A stretch of 64,000 nt of DNA from positions 786,228,772-786,292,771 of the forward strand of contig NC_053389.1 of NCBI RefSeq assembly GCF_905171765.1. Direction: 5' to 3'. The DNA is from Bufo bufo (Eukaryota; Chordata; Amphibia; Anura; Bufonidae). Below the pieces are notes generated by a model. That model saw only the letters and a list, made by a program, of their open reading frames with translations, had not been told where the DNA came from and made no database searches. A program made the translations under genes and the position numbers. Below are positions 23,489 through 33,869 of the stretch, in pieces (position 1 is the stretch's first letter; each line of letters begins with the position of its first letter).

Positions 23489-25385
23489 ACCACAATTTTG
23501 AGAATGGCAAATTTGGGAATGCTTTTTCAACCCAGAACAAAAAGTCTGCTTTTACGGTCACTACAAATAACTTGACCAGCTAAAACTGTGCAGATTTGGT
23601 TGAATAGAGATGTGAGACCTGTTTTTTTTTTGCGCTGTGTGACAGTTATAGGTTTAATCACAGAATGACACTTCTATCAGCACGCTAGCGTGTGTCTTAG
23701 GTTTTTCTGAATGACACTATCAATACCTTCAATGTAAGATTTTCTTTTTGGGATAGATTTCAAGTAGGCCTCAAATACCACAAACTAGTTATTTTGAGAA
23801 TGGCAAATTTGGGAATGCTTTTTCAACCCAGAACAAAAAGTCTGCTTTTACGGTCACTACAAATAACTTGACCAGCTAAAACTGTGCAGATTTGGTTGAA
23901 TAGAGATGTGAGACCTGTTTTTTTTTGCGCTGTGTGACAGTTATAGGTTTAATCACAGAATGACACTTCTATCAGCACGCTAGCGTGTGTCTTAGGTTTT
24001 TCTGAATGACACTATCAATACCTTCAGTGTAAGATTTTCTTTTTGGGATAGATTTCAAGTAGGCCTCAAATACCACAAACTAGTTATTTTCAGAATGGCA
24101 AATTTGGGAATGCTTTTTCAACCCAGAACAAAAAGTCTGCTTTTACGGTCACTACAAATAACTTGACCAGCTAAAACTGTGCAGATTTGGTTGAATAGAG
24201 ATGTGAGACCTGTTTTTTTTGCGCTGTGTGACAGTTATAGGTTTAATCACAGAATGACACTTCTATCAGCACGCTAGCGTGTGTCTTAGGTTTTTCTGAA
24301 TGACACTATCAATACCTTCAATGTAAGATTTTCTTTTTGGGATAGATTTCAAGTAGGCCTCAAATACCACAAACTAGTTATTTTCAGAATGGCAAATTTG
24401 GGAATGCTTTTTCAACCCAGAACAAAAAGTCTGCTTTTACGGTCACTACAAATAACTTGACCAGCTAAAACTGTGCAGATTTGGTTGAATAGAGATGTGA
24501 GACCTGTTTTTTTTTTGCGCTGTGTGACAGTTATAGGTTTAATCACAGAATGACACTTCTATCAGCACGCTAGCGTGTGTCTTAGGTTTTTCTGAATGAC
24601 ACTATCAATACCTTCAATGTAAGATTTTCTTTTTGGGATAGATTTCAAGTAGGCCTCAAATACCACAAACTAGTTATTTTCAGAATGGCAAATTTGGGAA
24701 TGCTTTTTCAACCCAGAACAAAAAGTCTGCTTTTACGGTCACTACAAATAACTTGACCAGCTAAAACTGTGCAGATTTGGTTGAATAGAGATGTGAGACC
24801 TGTTTTTTTTTGCGCTGTGTGACAGTTATAGGTTTAATCACAGAATGACACTTCTATCAGCACGCTAGCGTGTGTCTTAGGTTTTTCTGAATGACACTAT
24901 CAATACCTTCAATGTAAGATTTTCTTTTTGGGATAGATTTCAAGTAGGCCTCAAATACCACAAACTAGTTATTTTCAGAATGGCAAATTTGGGAATGCTT
25001 TTTCAACCCAGAACAAAAAGTCTGCTTTTACGGTCACTACAAATAACTTGACCAGCTAAAACTGTGCAGATTTGGTTGAATAGAGATGTGAGACCTGTTT
25101 TTTTTGCGCTGTGTGACAGTTATAGGTTTAATCACAGAATGACACTTCTATCAGCACGCTAGCGTGTGTCTTAGGTTTTTCTGAATGACACTATCAATAC
25201 CTTCAATGTAAGATTTTCTTTTTGGGATAGATTTCAAGTAGGCCTCAAATACCACAAACTAGTTATTTTCAGAATGGCAAATTTGGGAATGCTTTTTCAA
25301 CCCAGAACAAAAAGTCTGCTTTTACGGTCACTACAAATAACTTGACCAGCTAAAACTGTGCAGATTTGGTTGAATAGAAATGTCA
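23489..25385. repeat. About 295-bp tandem repeat immediately upstream of the hAT transposase, 6 copies plus a partial
   Basis: Copies start near 23500, 23796, 24091, 24385, 24681, 24976 and 25270 (agaatggcaaatttggg), a spacing of 294-296. They are nearly identical, differing mainly in a T homopolymer. Each full unit holds the perfect 12-bp palindrome CACGCTAGCGTG. The array begins about a dozen bases upstream of the transposase ATG (minus strand), so it occupies the promoter position. Confidence 0.96.
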
Positions 25386-25404
25386 GGTCTATTTTTTAGG
25401 CGCT

Positions 25405-25960
25405 GGGTGACAGGCTCAACTTGCCCCTGATGTAATATATGGCCAAAAAATAACCACACTGTTGATGGTTAAATGCACTTGGGTGACACAGGCTCAGCCT
25501 GCACCAGATGTAGTATATGGCCAAAAAATAATCAGACTGTTGATGGTTAGATGCACTTGGGTGACACAGGCTCAGCCTGCACCAGATGTAGTATATGGCC
25601 AAAAAATAATCAGACTGTTGATGGTTAAATGCACTTGGGTGACACAGGCTCAGCCTGCAGCTGATGTAGGATATAGCACAAAATAACCACACTATCGATG
25701 GTTAAATACACTTGGGTGACACAGGCTCAGCCTGCAGCTGATGTAGTATATGGCCAAAAAATAATCAGACTGTTGATGGTTAAATGCACTTGGGTGACAC
25801 AGGCTCAGCCTGCAGCTGATGTAGTATATGGCCAAAAAATAACCAGACTGTTGATGGTTAAATGCACTTCGGTGACACAGGCTCAGCCTGCAGCTGATGT
25901 AGGATATAGCACAAAATAACCACACTATCGATGGTTAAATACACTTGGTGATAGCTCGTG
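25405..25960. repeat. 78-bp tandem repeat inside the hAT element, about 7 copies
   Basis: Units contain cttgggtgacacaggctcag and tatggccaaaaaata. The cttggg landmarks at 25478, 25556 and 25634 are 78 bases apart. The unit length is divisible by 3, which produces long artificial ORFs on both strands. The array adjoins the 295-bp array on the promoter-distal side. Confidence 0.93.
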
Positions 25961-26479
25961 CTGGCGCACCACAAGTCACAAAATGGCCGCTGATCACCCC
26001 AGAAAAAAAGTGATCTAAAAACGCTCTGGGCAGCCTCAAAAAAGTAAGCAAGTCAATAATAGCACTTCAATGATCCACAGCTGCAGATCGATCACAGAAT
26101 GAAGTCTTTTGGAGGAGTTAATCTGCCTAATCTCGCCCTAACGTCGCAGCTGCAACCTCTCCCTATACTGATCATAGCAGAGTGACGTGCGGCGCTACGT
26201 GACTCCAGCTTAAATAGAGGCTGGGTCACATGGTGCACTGGCCAATCACAGCCATGCCAATAGTAGGCATGGCTGTGATGGCCTCTTGGGCCAAGTAGTA
26301 TGACGCTTGTTGATTGGCTGCTTTGCAGCCTTTCAAAAAGCGCCAAGAAAGCGCCGAACACCGAACCCGGACTTTTACGAAAATGTTCGGGTTCGGGTTC
26401 GGGTCCGTGTCACGGACACCCCAAAATTCGGTACGAACCCGAACTATACAGTTCGGGTTCGCTCATCCCTAATTAGGAG

Positions 26480-27420
26480 CAGCAGAGTACAGCGTGGATG
26501 CAGAAAAATGAGAGTAATCATGGCATGTGGCCACAACAGTAGGGGCAGCAGCAGCATAGTATGAAACAGACAGGGCAGTAGATTGGCTGTTTAGGGGTAG
26601 TAGTAGTTCTAGTAGTAGCTGTAGTGGTAGTAGTAGTGGTGGCTGTGTAGCTTTAATAGTGGTGGCAGTAGGGGATTATCAGCGAGGAGACGCAGCTGCA
26701 GTGGTGCTGAAACATGGTACAGAACATGTTGTCAGGCAGGTAGACAGCGGCAGTTGCATGATGGGGACAGTAGTAGCCATATGGTATGGAATATGGTGTT
26801 AAGAAGGCAGACAGCAGAAGTGGCAAGATGGCAGTATCAGCAGCAGCCCTTCTGTACAGCACATGATGGTAGACAGGCAACATGATGGTGACAGGCAGAC
26901 AGCAGCAGTGCCAGATGGGGCACTGCCAGCAAGAACAGATCTATTCATCAGCCTCAGCCAGTGGAGTATGAAAATCCCCCTGGATCCATGCCTCATTCAT
27001 TTTGACGAAAGTGATGTTTTAAACGCTGGTGGAGGACAACTTGGTCCGTTTGGGTATCACAACTGTGGTTCTAAAAACTCTCTTTGAGATGACACTGGAG
27101 GCTGGGTAAGAGAGAAAGAGCATATTGGGCCAGTTAGGACCAGTGTTAGTCTGCCTGCCCAGAAGTCCATGGGGTCAGGGAACATTGTTTGTGCCAGGGA
27201 AAGGCCACAATCATTTAAATTTGGACAAAGAAGCAGAAGTGTGCCACATTGTTCGACCATCGAGAGTCAATTTTTTGTAAAGTGCTGGTACTCTTGCTTT
27301 CCTGGTGAAAAGTCCCACCACGCTTCCTTGGCCAGAGCCCAGAAAAATTAAATTTGGGCAAAGGCATGGAAGTTCGACAAATTTACCACACACTTTTATG
27401 AGTTCTGCTTGCACATAAGC
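26480..27420 (-). mobile_element. Decayed hAT-like element, copy 2, right part
   Basis: Continuation of 18190-18398 beyond the nested hAT. It shares with 11350-11900 the features cagtaggggatt, gagtatgaaaatcc, ggacaacttggtccgt, agaagtccatggggtcaggg and the AGT/AGC-rich stretch. A segment near 26980-27060 resembles the transposase C-terminal region of the intact hAT. Similarity appears to fade into 27420-28000, where acidic-codon-rich sequence may be the old transposase N-terminus. Confidence 0.6.
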
Positions 27421-28207
27421 TGATCAAGAATAGTTTTCTAAGGGAAACACATTACGTTACAGATGTCCCACGATGGAGCGGAGGGCAACGAAGAGAAGGA
27501 GTTAGCAGCAGGGATAATGATGACAAGGACACTGTACTGCTTGGGGATGAGGCTGACTGCTACAAAGAAGACCAGGAGAAGGAGGACAGACTTGTTCTGA
27601 TTGGGAATGCTGGCAAGTTGTATTTTCCTACAGGATCCGCTTTATGTGCTGCAACAGAGCCCTGGTAACTATGTTTAAATGCCCTAGATTATTTTAATCC
27701 TACACTTCTTGCACAGGGCTGTGCTTTTGTGTGTTGGGCTTGTGGAGAAAAACCGCCATATGGGAGCTGCTCCGACAGAGCTAGGCAGTTGAGCATGGTG
27801 TAGGTCTTGGACGTTTTGAGCTTGCGCCCACAGTATCAGTAGCATCACCAGTTCCGAAGCTGACAATAATAGAAGCAGATCTGGCCCTACCAGTTCTTTG
27901 AGAGGTTTTGGCCACAATAGCCACCAGCTTTCTCCTCGGATGTCTCCTCCTCCTCAGCACCCTGATCCGGCTCCCAGATTCTGTCTAACACACAATCATC
28001 ATCATAGTCTTCACGCCTTCACTTTTCTCAGACTATGATATGTCATTGTGAACTCCTTGGCCCTCCTCCCAATTCCTTGCTCTGTATTTGCCCAGAGTGC
28101 CACTGTCATTATCACTGCCCCTACCACCACCACCGTAGCTACAAGTGCCATCACCATGGGGTCCCTCCCCTTCCACCAAACCTCCTCCTTATAGCAATCC
28201 AAATGCT
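27421..28207. other. Probably more of the decayed hAT element, no intact gene
   Basis: Fragments such as gaagaccaggagaaggaggac and cctcctcctcagcaccctgatcc suggest remnants of an acidic transposase region. No uninterrupted ORF or diagnostic motif was found. Confidence 0.35.
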
Positions 28208-28830
28208 GACTGCTCTCAGTAATAACAGCCCTCCATTATGTGCCAGTAATAACAGCCCCCCATTATGTGCCAGTAATAACAGCCCCCCCATTATGTGCCA
28301 GTAATAACAGCCCCCCCATTATGTGCCAGTAATAACAGCCCCCCCATTATGTGCCAGTAATAACAGCCCCCATTATGTGCCAGTAATAACAGCCCCCCCA
28401 TTATGTGCCAGTAATAACAGCCCCCCATTATGTGCCAGTAATAACAGACCCCCCATTATGTGCCAGTAATAACAGCCCCCCATTATGTACCAGTAATAAC
28501 AGCCCCCCATTATGTGCCAGTAATAACAGCCCCCCCATTATGTGCCAGTAATAACAGCCCCCCATTATGTGCCAGTAATAACAGCCCCCCCATTATGAGC
28601 CAGTAATAACAGCCCCCCATTATGTGCCAGTAATAACAGCCCCCCCCCCATTATGTGCCAGTAAAAACAGCCCCCACTTATGTTATGTGCCAGTAATAAC
28701 AGCCCCCCATTATGTGCCAGTAATAACAGCCCCCCCATTATGTGCCAGTAATAACAGCCCCCCCATTATGTGCCAGTAATAACAGCCCCCCCCCATTATG
28801 TGCCAGTAATAACAGCCCCCAATGTGCCAG
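28208..28830 (+). repeat. 27-28-bp minisatellite, about 22 copies
   Basis: The unit is cagtaataacag followed by a C homopolymer and attatgtgc. Length variation comes almost entirely from the C run (4 to 10 bases). The last copy is truncated before gtaaaagcattg. It has no spacers, so it is not a CRISPR array. Confidence 0.97.
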
Positions 28831-28859
28831 TAAAAGCATTGTGTATATATATTTTAAAA

Positions 28860-29215
28860 AAATAAACACTTATACTTACTTCCTTGGCAGTGATGCGATG
28901 CAGGCCTCTTCCAGCCTGTGTCCCGCGCTGTACGGCTCAGGCGGCGTGATGACGTTATCGCGCCGCCTGCGCTAGCCTCTGATAGGCTGCCGGCCTAGTG
29001 CCTACAGCCAATCAGAGGAAGGGGAAGGGACACACCTCTCCCTCCCCTGCTGCACAGCCTTCTGTATCGCTGTCCTGAGGACGGCGATACAGATGACTAT
29101 GGAGATGAGCGCTTCCACAATGGAAGCGCTCATCTCCCTGTGCCCCGCCACCACCTCTGAGCAGCTTGGGGGGAGGGGGGCAATTGCCCCGTTGCCCCCC
29201 CATCCCCCGGATCCG
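28860..29215. repeat. GC-rich dispersed repeat with internal hairpins
   Basis: It contains two clear hairpins: ctgtatcgctgtcctgaggacggcgatacag-type arms at about 29062-29092, and gagatgagcgcttcc with its inverted partner at about 29101-29137. It is rich in CpG and ends near cggatccgccactgg. Probably a non-autonomous element; family not identified. Confidence 0.5.
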
Positions 29216-29874
29216 CCACTGGCTTGAGGAAGCCTGTGAGCATTGCGGCCTCCTCGCAGCTCATCAAGCACAGTGCCATACATTATATACATTATATAAT
29301 GCCATTATATACATTATAGTTGCTGTGCCTTGTGTCACAGCTCAGCCCAATTCACTTAAATGGGATGAGATGCACCTCGGCCACATGAAGGATTAACGTG
29401 ACGTCAATAATCGGCGGGGTTTCGGGATGTTCGACCCCCCCCCCCCACCACCACCGATCAGCTACTGATGACCTATAAAGAGGAAAGGTCATCAGTATAA
29501 AAAAGTCAGAAAACCCCTTCAAGCACTTCCTTTTTTCATTTTCCCTTTTGTTGCTGACCTAAATGAAGTATTTTATCTATTGTCCATTTACAGTAAGTCC
29601 TGATGTAGATGTCATATCACAGGGCCTGCATATTGCGAATCTGACCTATAATACCTCTTATATATGGGTTAATCATCCTCTTTACATATCGCCACCACTA
29701 AAATAGTGTTGTCCTCGGCCCTCCACATTTTCACAATGTGGACACAATTGCGGATTATATTAGGCATTTCACAACAACCAGTTAACCACTTCCTTTTTTC
29801 ATTTTTCTGTTTGTTGCTGACCTAAACTAAGTACGTATATTCACATATGGGAATAACCAAATATGTGGGTGTTA
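29216..29874. other. No gene; short direct repeats
   Basis: A phrase cacttccttttttcatttt is followed by ttgttgctgacctaaa and occurs twice (about 29523 and 29788), marking a diverged direct repeat. A C homopolymer sits at 29436-29446. No coding sequence is supported. Confidence 0.45.
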
Positions 29875-31168
29875 CAGTCAGGTCCATAAATTTTGGGACA
29901 TCGACACAATTCTAACATTTTTGGCTCTATACACCACCACAATAGATTTGAAATGAAACAAACAAGATTTGCTTTATCTGCAGACTGTCAGCTTTAATTT
30001 GAGGGTATTTACATCCAAATCAGGTGAACGGTGTAGGAATTACAACAGTTTGCATATGTGCCTCCCACTTGTTAAGGTACCATGGTACCATTTGTTAAGG
30101 TAGCTGTTCCATGGCCAGGTGTGTGGTGTTCCCTCATTATCCCAATTACAATGAGCAGATAAAAAGGTCCAGAGTTCATTTCCAGTCTGTTATTTGCATT
30201 TGGAATCTGTTGCTGTCAATTCTCAAGATGAGATCCAAAGAGCTGTCACTATCATTGAAGCAAGCCATCATTAGGCTGAAAAAACACAACAAACCCATCA
30301 GAGAGATAGCAAAAACATTAGGCGTGGCCAAAACAACAGTTTGGAACATTCTTAAAAAGAAGGAACGCACCGGTGAGCTCAGCAAAACCAAAAGACCCGG
30401 AAGACCATGGAAAACAACTGTGGTGGATGACAGAAGAATTCTTTCCCTGGTGAAGAAAAGACCCTTCACAACAGTTGGCCAGATCAAGAACACTCTCCAG
30501 GAGGTAGGTGTATGTGTGTCAAAGTCAACAATCAAGAGAAGACTTCACCAGAGTAAATACAGAGGGTTCACCACAAGATGTAAACCATTGGTGAGCCTCA
30601 AAAACAGGAAGGCCAGATTAGAGTTTGCCAAACAACATCTAAAAAAGCCTTCACAGTTCTGGAACAACATCCTATGGACAGATGAGACCAAGATCAACTT
30701 GTACCAGAGTGATGGGAAGAGAAGAGTATGGAGAAGGAAAGGAACTGCTCATGATCCTAAGCATACCACCTCATCAGTGAAGCATGGTGGTGGTAGTGTC
30801 ATGGCGTGGGCATGTATGGCTGCCAATGGAACTGGTTCTCTTGTATTTATTGATGATGTGACTGCTGACAAAAGCAGCAGGATGAATTCTGAAGTGTTTC
30901 GGGCAATATTATCTGCTCATATTCAGCCAAATGCTTCAGAACTCATTGGACGGTGCTTCACAGTGCAGATGGACAATGACCCAAAGCATACTGCAAAAGC
31001 AACCAAAGAGTTTTTTAAGGGAAAGAAGTGGAATGTTATGCAATGGCCAAGTCAATCTCCTGACCTGAATCCGATTGAGCATGCATTTCACTTGCTGAAG
31101 ACAAAACTGAAGGGAAAATGCCGCAAGGACAAGCAGGAACTGAAGACAGTTGCAGTGGAGGCCTGGCA
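29875..31168 (+). mobile_element. Tc1/mariner transposon, right end missing
   Basis: The left terminus cagtcaggtccataaat follows a TA dinucleotide at 29873-29874, the Tc1 insertion target. The transposase follows on the + strand. Homology stops abruptly near 31168 in a C homopolymer, so the end of the transposase and the right inverted repeat have been lost. Confidence 0.88.
30228..31168 (+). pseudogene. Tc1-type transposase, 3'-truncated
   Basis: Open from ATG 30228 (MRSKELSLSLKQAIIRLKK) for about 313 codons of transposase, then a foreign Pro-rich tail to 31199. The N-terminal paired-like helix-turn-helix shows KPIREIAKTLGVAKTTVW, with a GRPWKT linker between the two DNA-binding halves. All three catalytic acids are visible: Asp in LWTDETKINLY, Asp in VQMDNDPKHTA, and Glu in QSPDLNPIEHAF, matching the DD34E pattern of Tc1. 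Only the last 30 or so residues of the usual 340 are absent. No internal stops occur, so the loss of the end is the main defect. An ATG further upstream at 30111 gives a longer frame with no family support. Confidence 0.88.
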
Positions 31169-31547
31169 TCCAAAGACCCCCCCCCCCCCCAGCCCATAAC
31201 AGTGCCATCCACAGACTCCCACCCCTTAACTGTGCCATCCACAGATTCTGTGTGCCCCCCCCCCCCCCGCCGCCGCCGCCCCCCCCAGTATACAAATATA
31301 AAATGTATTATTGGATATATCTCTAGTAATGATATCATGGTTACTACCACTGCCAAATAGCTCAGCAAAGGGGGCACGGATGTTATACGGTATATCGCCC
31401 ATCTCTTAAATGCCTCCAATCAAAGGGGATACAAAGAGGTAAAGGCAATCACACCAGGCCCCAGGATTGTCCCTTGTAATTGCCTATTAGGACATACTGA
31501 TTACAATGTACAGGCGGAAAACTGATGAAATTACCGTATTTTTCGCC
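31169..31547. other. C-rich junction and non-coding sequence
   Basis: It contains cagtgccatccacag twice, two C homopolymers and a CCG-rich patch (31180-31290). No gene is supported. Confidence 0.5.
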
Positions 31548-31615
31548 CCATAAGACACACTTTTTCCTCCCCAAAAATGGGAGGAAAATGCCCCTGCGTC
31601 TTATGGGGCGAATGC
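31548..31615. repeat. Hairpin with cgccccataaga arms
   Basis: ttcgccccataagac is mirrored by gtcttatggggcgaa with about 40 bases between, a short foldback of MITE type. Confidence 0.65.
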
Positions 31616-31740
31616 TGACAGTTTAACATTGCTGGATGCGATGTACGGAGCGGGGGCCGGGGGAGGGACTGGGAGGAGGAGCTGGGGGCCGGCAATAGCG
31701 GCGGGGCGGTGCAGTCACTGTACTATAGCCCCGCCCGACC

Positions 31741-32083
31741 GCTCCGGTATTCTAATATAAAATGTATTATTGAATTAAAAGTTATTAAACATGCTCCCCT
31801 CACTCCTAATAGTACCGTATATCCTAATTGCTTCTGTATAATGCCGGCAGGCGGGCCGGGCGGCCGGCTCGTCACTCACTGACGTCACTTGCCTGCGCCG
31901 CCTGCTTCATTCATAAAGTAGGCGGCGCAGGCACATGACATCAGGGAGTTACGCTGCCGCCCGCCCGGCCTACCTGCCGGCATTATACAGAAGCAATTAG
32001 GATATACGGTACTATTAGGAGTGAGGGGGGCATGTTTAATAATTTTTAATTCAATAATACATTTTATATTAGAATACCGGAGC
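31741..32083. mobile_element. 343-bp foldback element
   Basis: gctccggtattctaatat on the left is matched by atattagaataccggagc on the right. The arms remain complementary for about 150 bases, through ctcctaatagtaccgtata and aatgccggcagg, to a centre near 31912. It is non-coding and can form a very long hairpin. Confidence 0.88.
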
Positions 32084-32960
32084 GGTACTGTAGTATTTGG
32101 TTCTGCTGGGGTGGTATTTTGTTCTACACTACAGTATTTCTAGCTCTGCCTACTTGTGTTGCCCTGCCTTTTATCAGTTTGGACCCACCTACAACATGGG
32201 ACCACTTTTAGGTTTTTTCCAGGGCCACTTTAAATTCTCAGTCCGTCTCTAGCGTAGTGTTTGTAAGAAGTGCAGTGGTGAAGGAGATCTGGCTGAGCTG
32301 GTTAGACCAGTTACCAGTACAGAGATACTGTACTTTATACTGGTGAGTGGCCATGTGACCCACTAAGTAGGAATCCAGGGGGCTGTCAGAGCCTGTCTGT
32401 GAGGGATAATGGACTAAGAACACACGTAACAGGTTTCACTGTTCACGGCATGTATTTCCCAAGGCTTTTGACATGGATATAATAACGTCTGGCTAGTACT
32501 TTTTATAACATGTTGGATCATCCTTTTGTCTTTGCTAGTGTAGCAGAGGAGAGCTGTTATAGAGCTGTCCGAGGGCAATATGGACGCCAGACATGCCAGA
32601 GAAGGAGTAGTGCTCCCTAAATGAGAAGCTGGCTGTATGGCATTTCCACCTCCGCTGCACCCCGAGTGTTGACTGCTGTGAAACGTCGACGTGGGGTTCC
32701 TCCCTCTGCATGAAACTTGGTTTTGTTTATGGTCTATTGTGAGTAGAAAGAACTGTTATCTGCAAATTCCCCCCTGTGTGCTGCTCCCAAAGTACCTGTG
32801 GCCATATCTCGGTCTTACATAGCAACACATAGACAGCTTAGGAAGTTAGTACTTGTTGTCGTGAGGTACCACTTCCTATATCCATTTGTCCTTCCTCATA
32901 CCGCCTCTCGGGTCTGAGCTAACTACTAAGTGTTGGCAGTGACACAGGCTGAAGAGCAAG
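32084..32960. other. Upstream region of the ICAM-like gene, no gene
   Basis: No ORF with recognisable domains. A motif around 32660-32700 contains gtgaaacgtcgacgtgggg and could be another decayed hammerhead-like relic, but the core is not convincing. Confidence 0.35.
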
Positions 32961-32970
32961 ACATTCAGAG

Positions 32971-32977
32971 TATAAAG
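32971..32977 (+). promoter_or_regulatory. TATA-like box of the ICAM-like gene
   Basis: tataaag lies 165 bases upstream of the signal-peptide ATG, which would place the transcription start near 33000 and give a 5' UTR of about 135 bases. Position and context fit; function is inferred. Confidence 0.4.
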
Positions 32978-33135
32978 TAGGACATGGGCTATTAGAAGAC
33001 TACAAGCAAGACATCCCTGGGACATTACAGCCCTGGGACATTCTCCTCTCTCGTTGGCACCCTACACTGATCTCCTCATCATCATCTCCATACCTGTCAA
33101 TTGGAATTAACTCTGCTGCTTCAGCACATCTCACC

Positions 33136-33190
33136 ATGAAGGCTTGCCAGGTTCTGCTTTCACTGTTTACTGTTATACTGCTGAACCAAG
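33136..33190 (+). CDS. ICAM-like protein, exon 1: signal peptide
   Basis: ATG in a good context (cacc before ATG) encodes MKACQVLLSLFTVILLNQ, a short hydrophobic secretory signal, followed by a GT donor (gtaggaag) at 33191 in phase 1. The split G joins TG at the next exon (40849) to give Val. This is the normal exon layout of Ig-superfamily genes, where the signal exon and every Ig domain are bounded by phase 1 introns. No competing signal exon was found before the second D1 exon. Intron 1 is long (7.7 kb) and filled with MITEs, a giant foldback and a Tc1 remnant. Confidence 0.72.
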
Positions 33191-33408
33191 GTAGGAAGAA
33201 CAGGAGAGCAGCTCTGCTTGTGGGGTCGTCTGTTTACTGTAGGTATGCAGTGATTAGTCCTAGAAAATGCTGATTGTTGTATAAGGGCATACGTTCTCCC
33301 ATATAAAGTTGAGTCAATTTAGAATATTTGTGTCTACTGTCTAATATCTATACATCTCTGCAGTGACCCAGAGGATCACTGCTAAAGAGTTAATTCCATG
33401 CTAATGCA

Positions 33409-33637
33409 TTAGGGGGTCATTTATTAACCTGAAATACGTATTTCAGGCGCAGATTAAGTAGAAATGGTCTAATTGTAAGTCAGCATGGAAGCTGGCTTAC
33501 ATTTAGAAGCGGTGCTGGATGCGCCGAAGTTATGGAGAGGCCGGTGCCTCTTCATAACTTTGGCAGATCACCCACTAGTGCAGGGGCTTTATTAAGACCG
33601 ATGTCTAAAACACCGGTTCTAATAAATGACCCCCTAA
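33409..33637. mobile_element. Foldback MITE in intron 1
   Basis: ttagggggtcatttatta on the left is matched by taataaatgaccccctaa on the right. Inner parts include inverted caccggt and ttaagac-type segments. A related fragment (cattttaggcaccggtctta) lies at about 58690-58800. Confidence 0.75.
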
Positions 33638-33720
33638 TGTTGTAATTTATTGCTAAAGTTCTCTTTATTGTGCACTGTGTATCCCTTATGGTTATATATG
33701 GTTAACATCTAGTTCAGGTA

Positions 33721-33855
33721 TGGCCAACCTGAGGCTCTCCAGCTGTTGCAAAACTACAACTCCCAGCATGCCCAGTCTGCCTACAGCTATCAGCCTACAG
33801 CAGGGCATGGTGGGAGTTGTAGTTTTACAACAGCTGGAGAGCCGCAGGTTGGCCA
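33721..33855. mobile_element. Small near-perfect foldback MITE
   Basis: tggccaacctgaggctctcc and its reverse complement flank aactacaactcccagcatg and its mirror. The arms pair over about 60 bases. Such 130-bp hairpins are typical non-autonomous DNA transposons. Confidence 0.82.
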
Positions 33856-33869
33856 GCCCTGATCTAGTT

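Larger units (their letters stand above)
18407..26471 (-). mobile_element. Complete 8,065-bp hAT transposon
   Basis: The termini are imperfect inverted repeats, TAGAGTTGAGCGAAC on the left and GTTCGCTCATCCCTA on the right. Further ttcgggttcg-rich subterminal repeats lie on both sides (about 18425-18560 and 26355-26460). Both ends are flanked by the 8-bp direct repeat ATTAGGAG (18399-18406 and 26472-26479), the target-site duplication length of hAT elements. It contains a transposase on the minus strand and three separate tandem arrays: 141-bp, about 295-bp and 78-bp units. The structure is complete, and the only coding defect seen is one stop codon. Confidence 0.95.

Noticed and set aside
25396..25925. 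Overlapping ORFs on both strands
   Set aside because: 78-bp tandem array with unit length divisible by 3.
28208..28830. Regular repeat array that might be mistaken for CRISPR
   Set aside because: Units are contiguous with no unique spacers, in a vertebrate genome. It is a minisatellite.
32655..32705. Possible fourth hammerhead (gtgaaacgtcgacgtgggg)
   Set aside because: GAAA and a GTC-type triplet are present, but the CTGANGA box and a credible stem II were not found.
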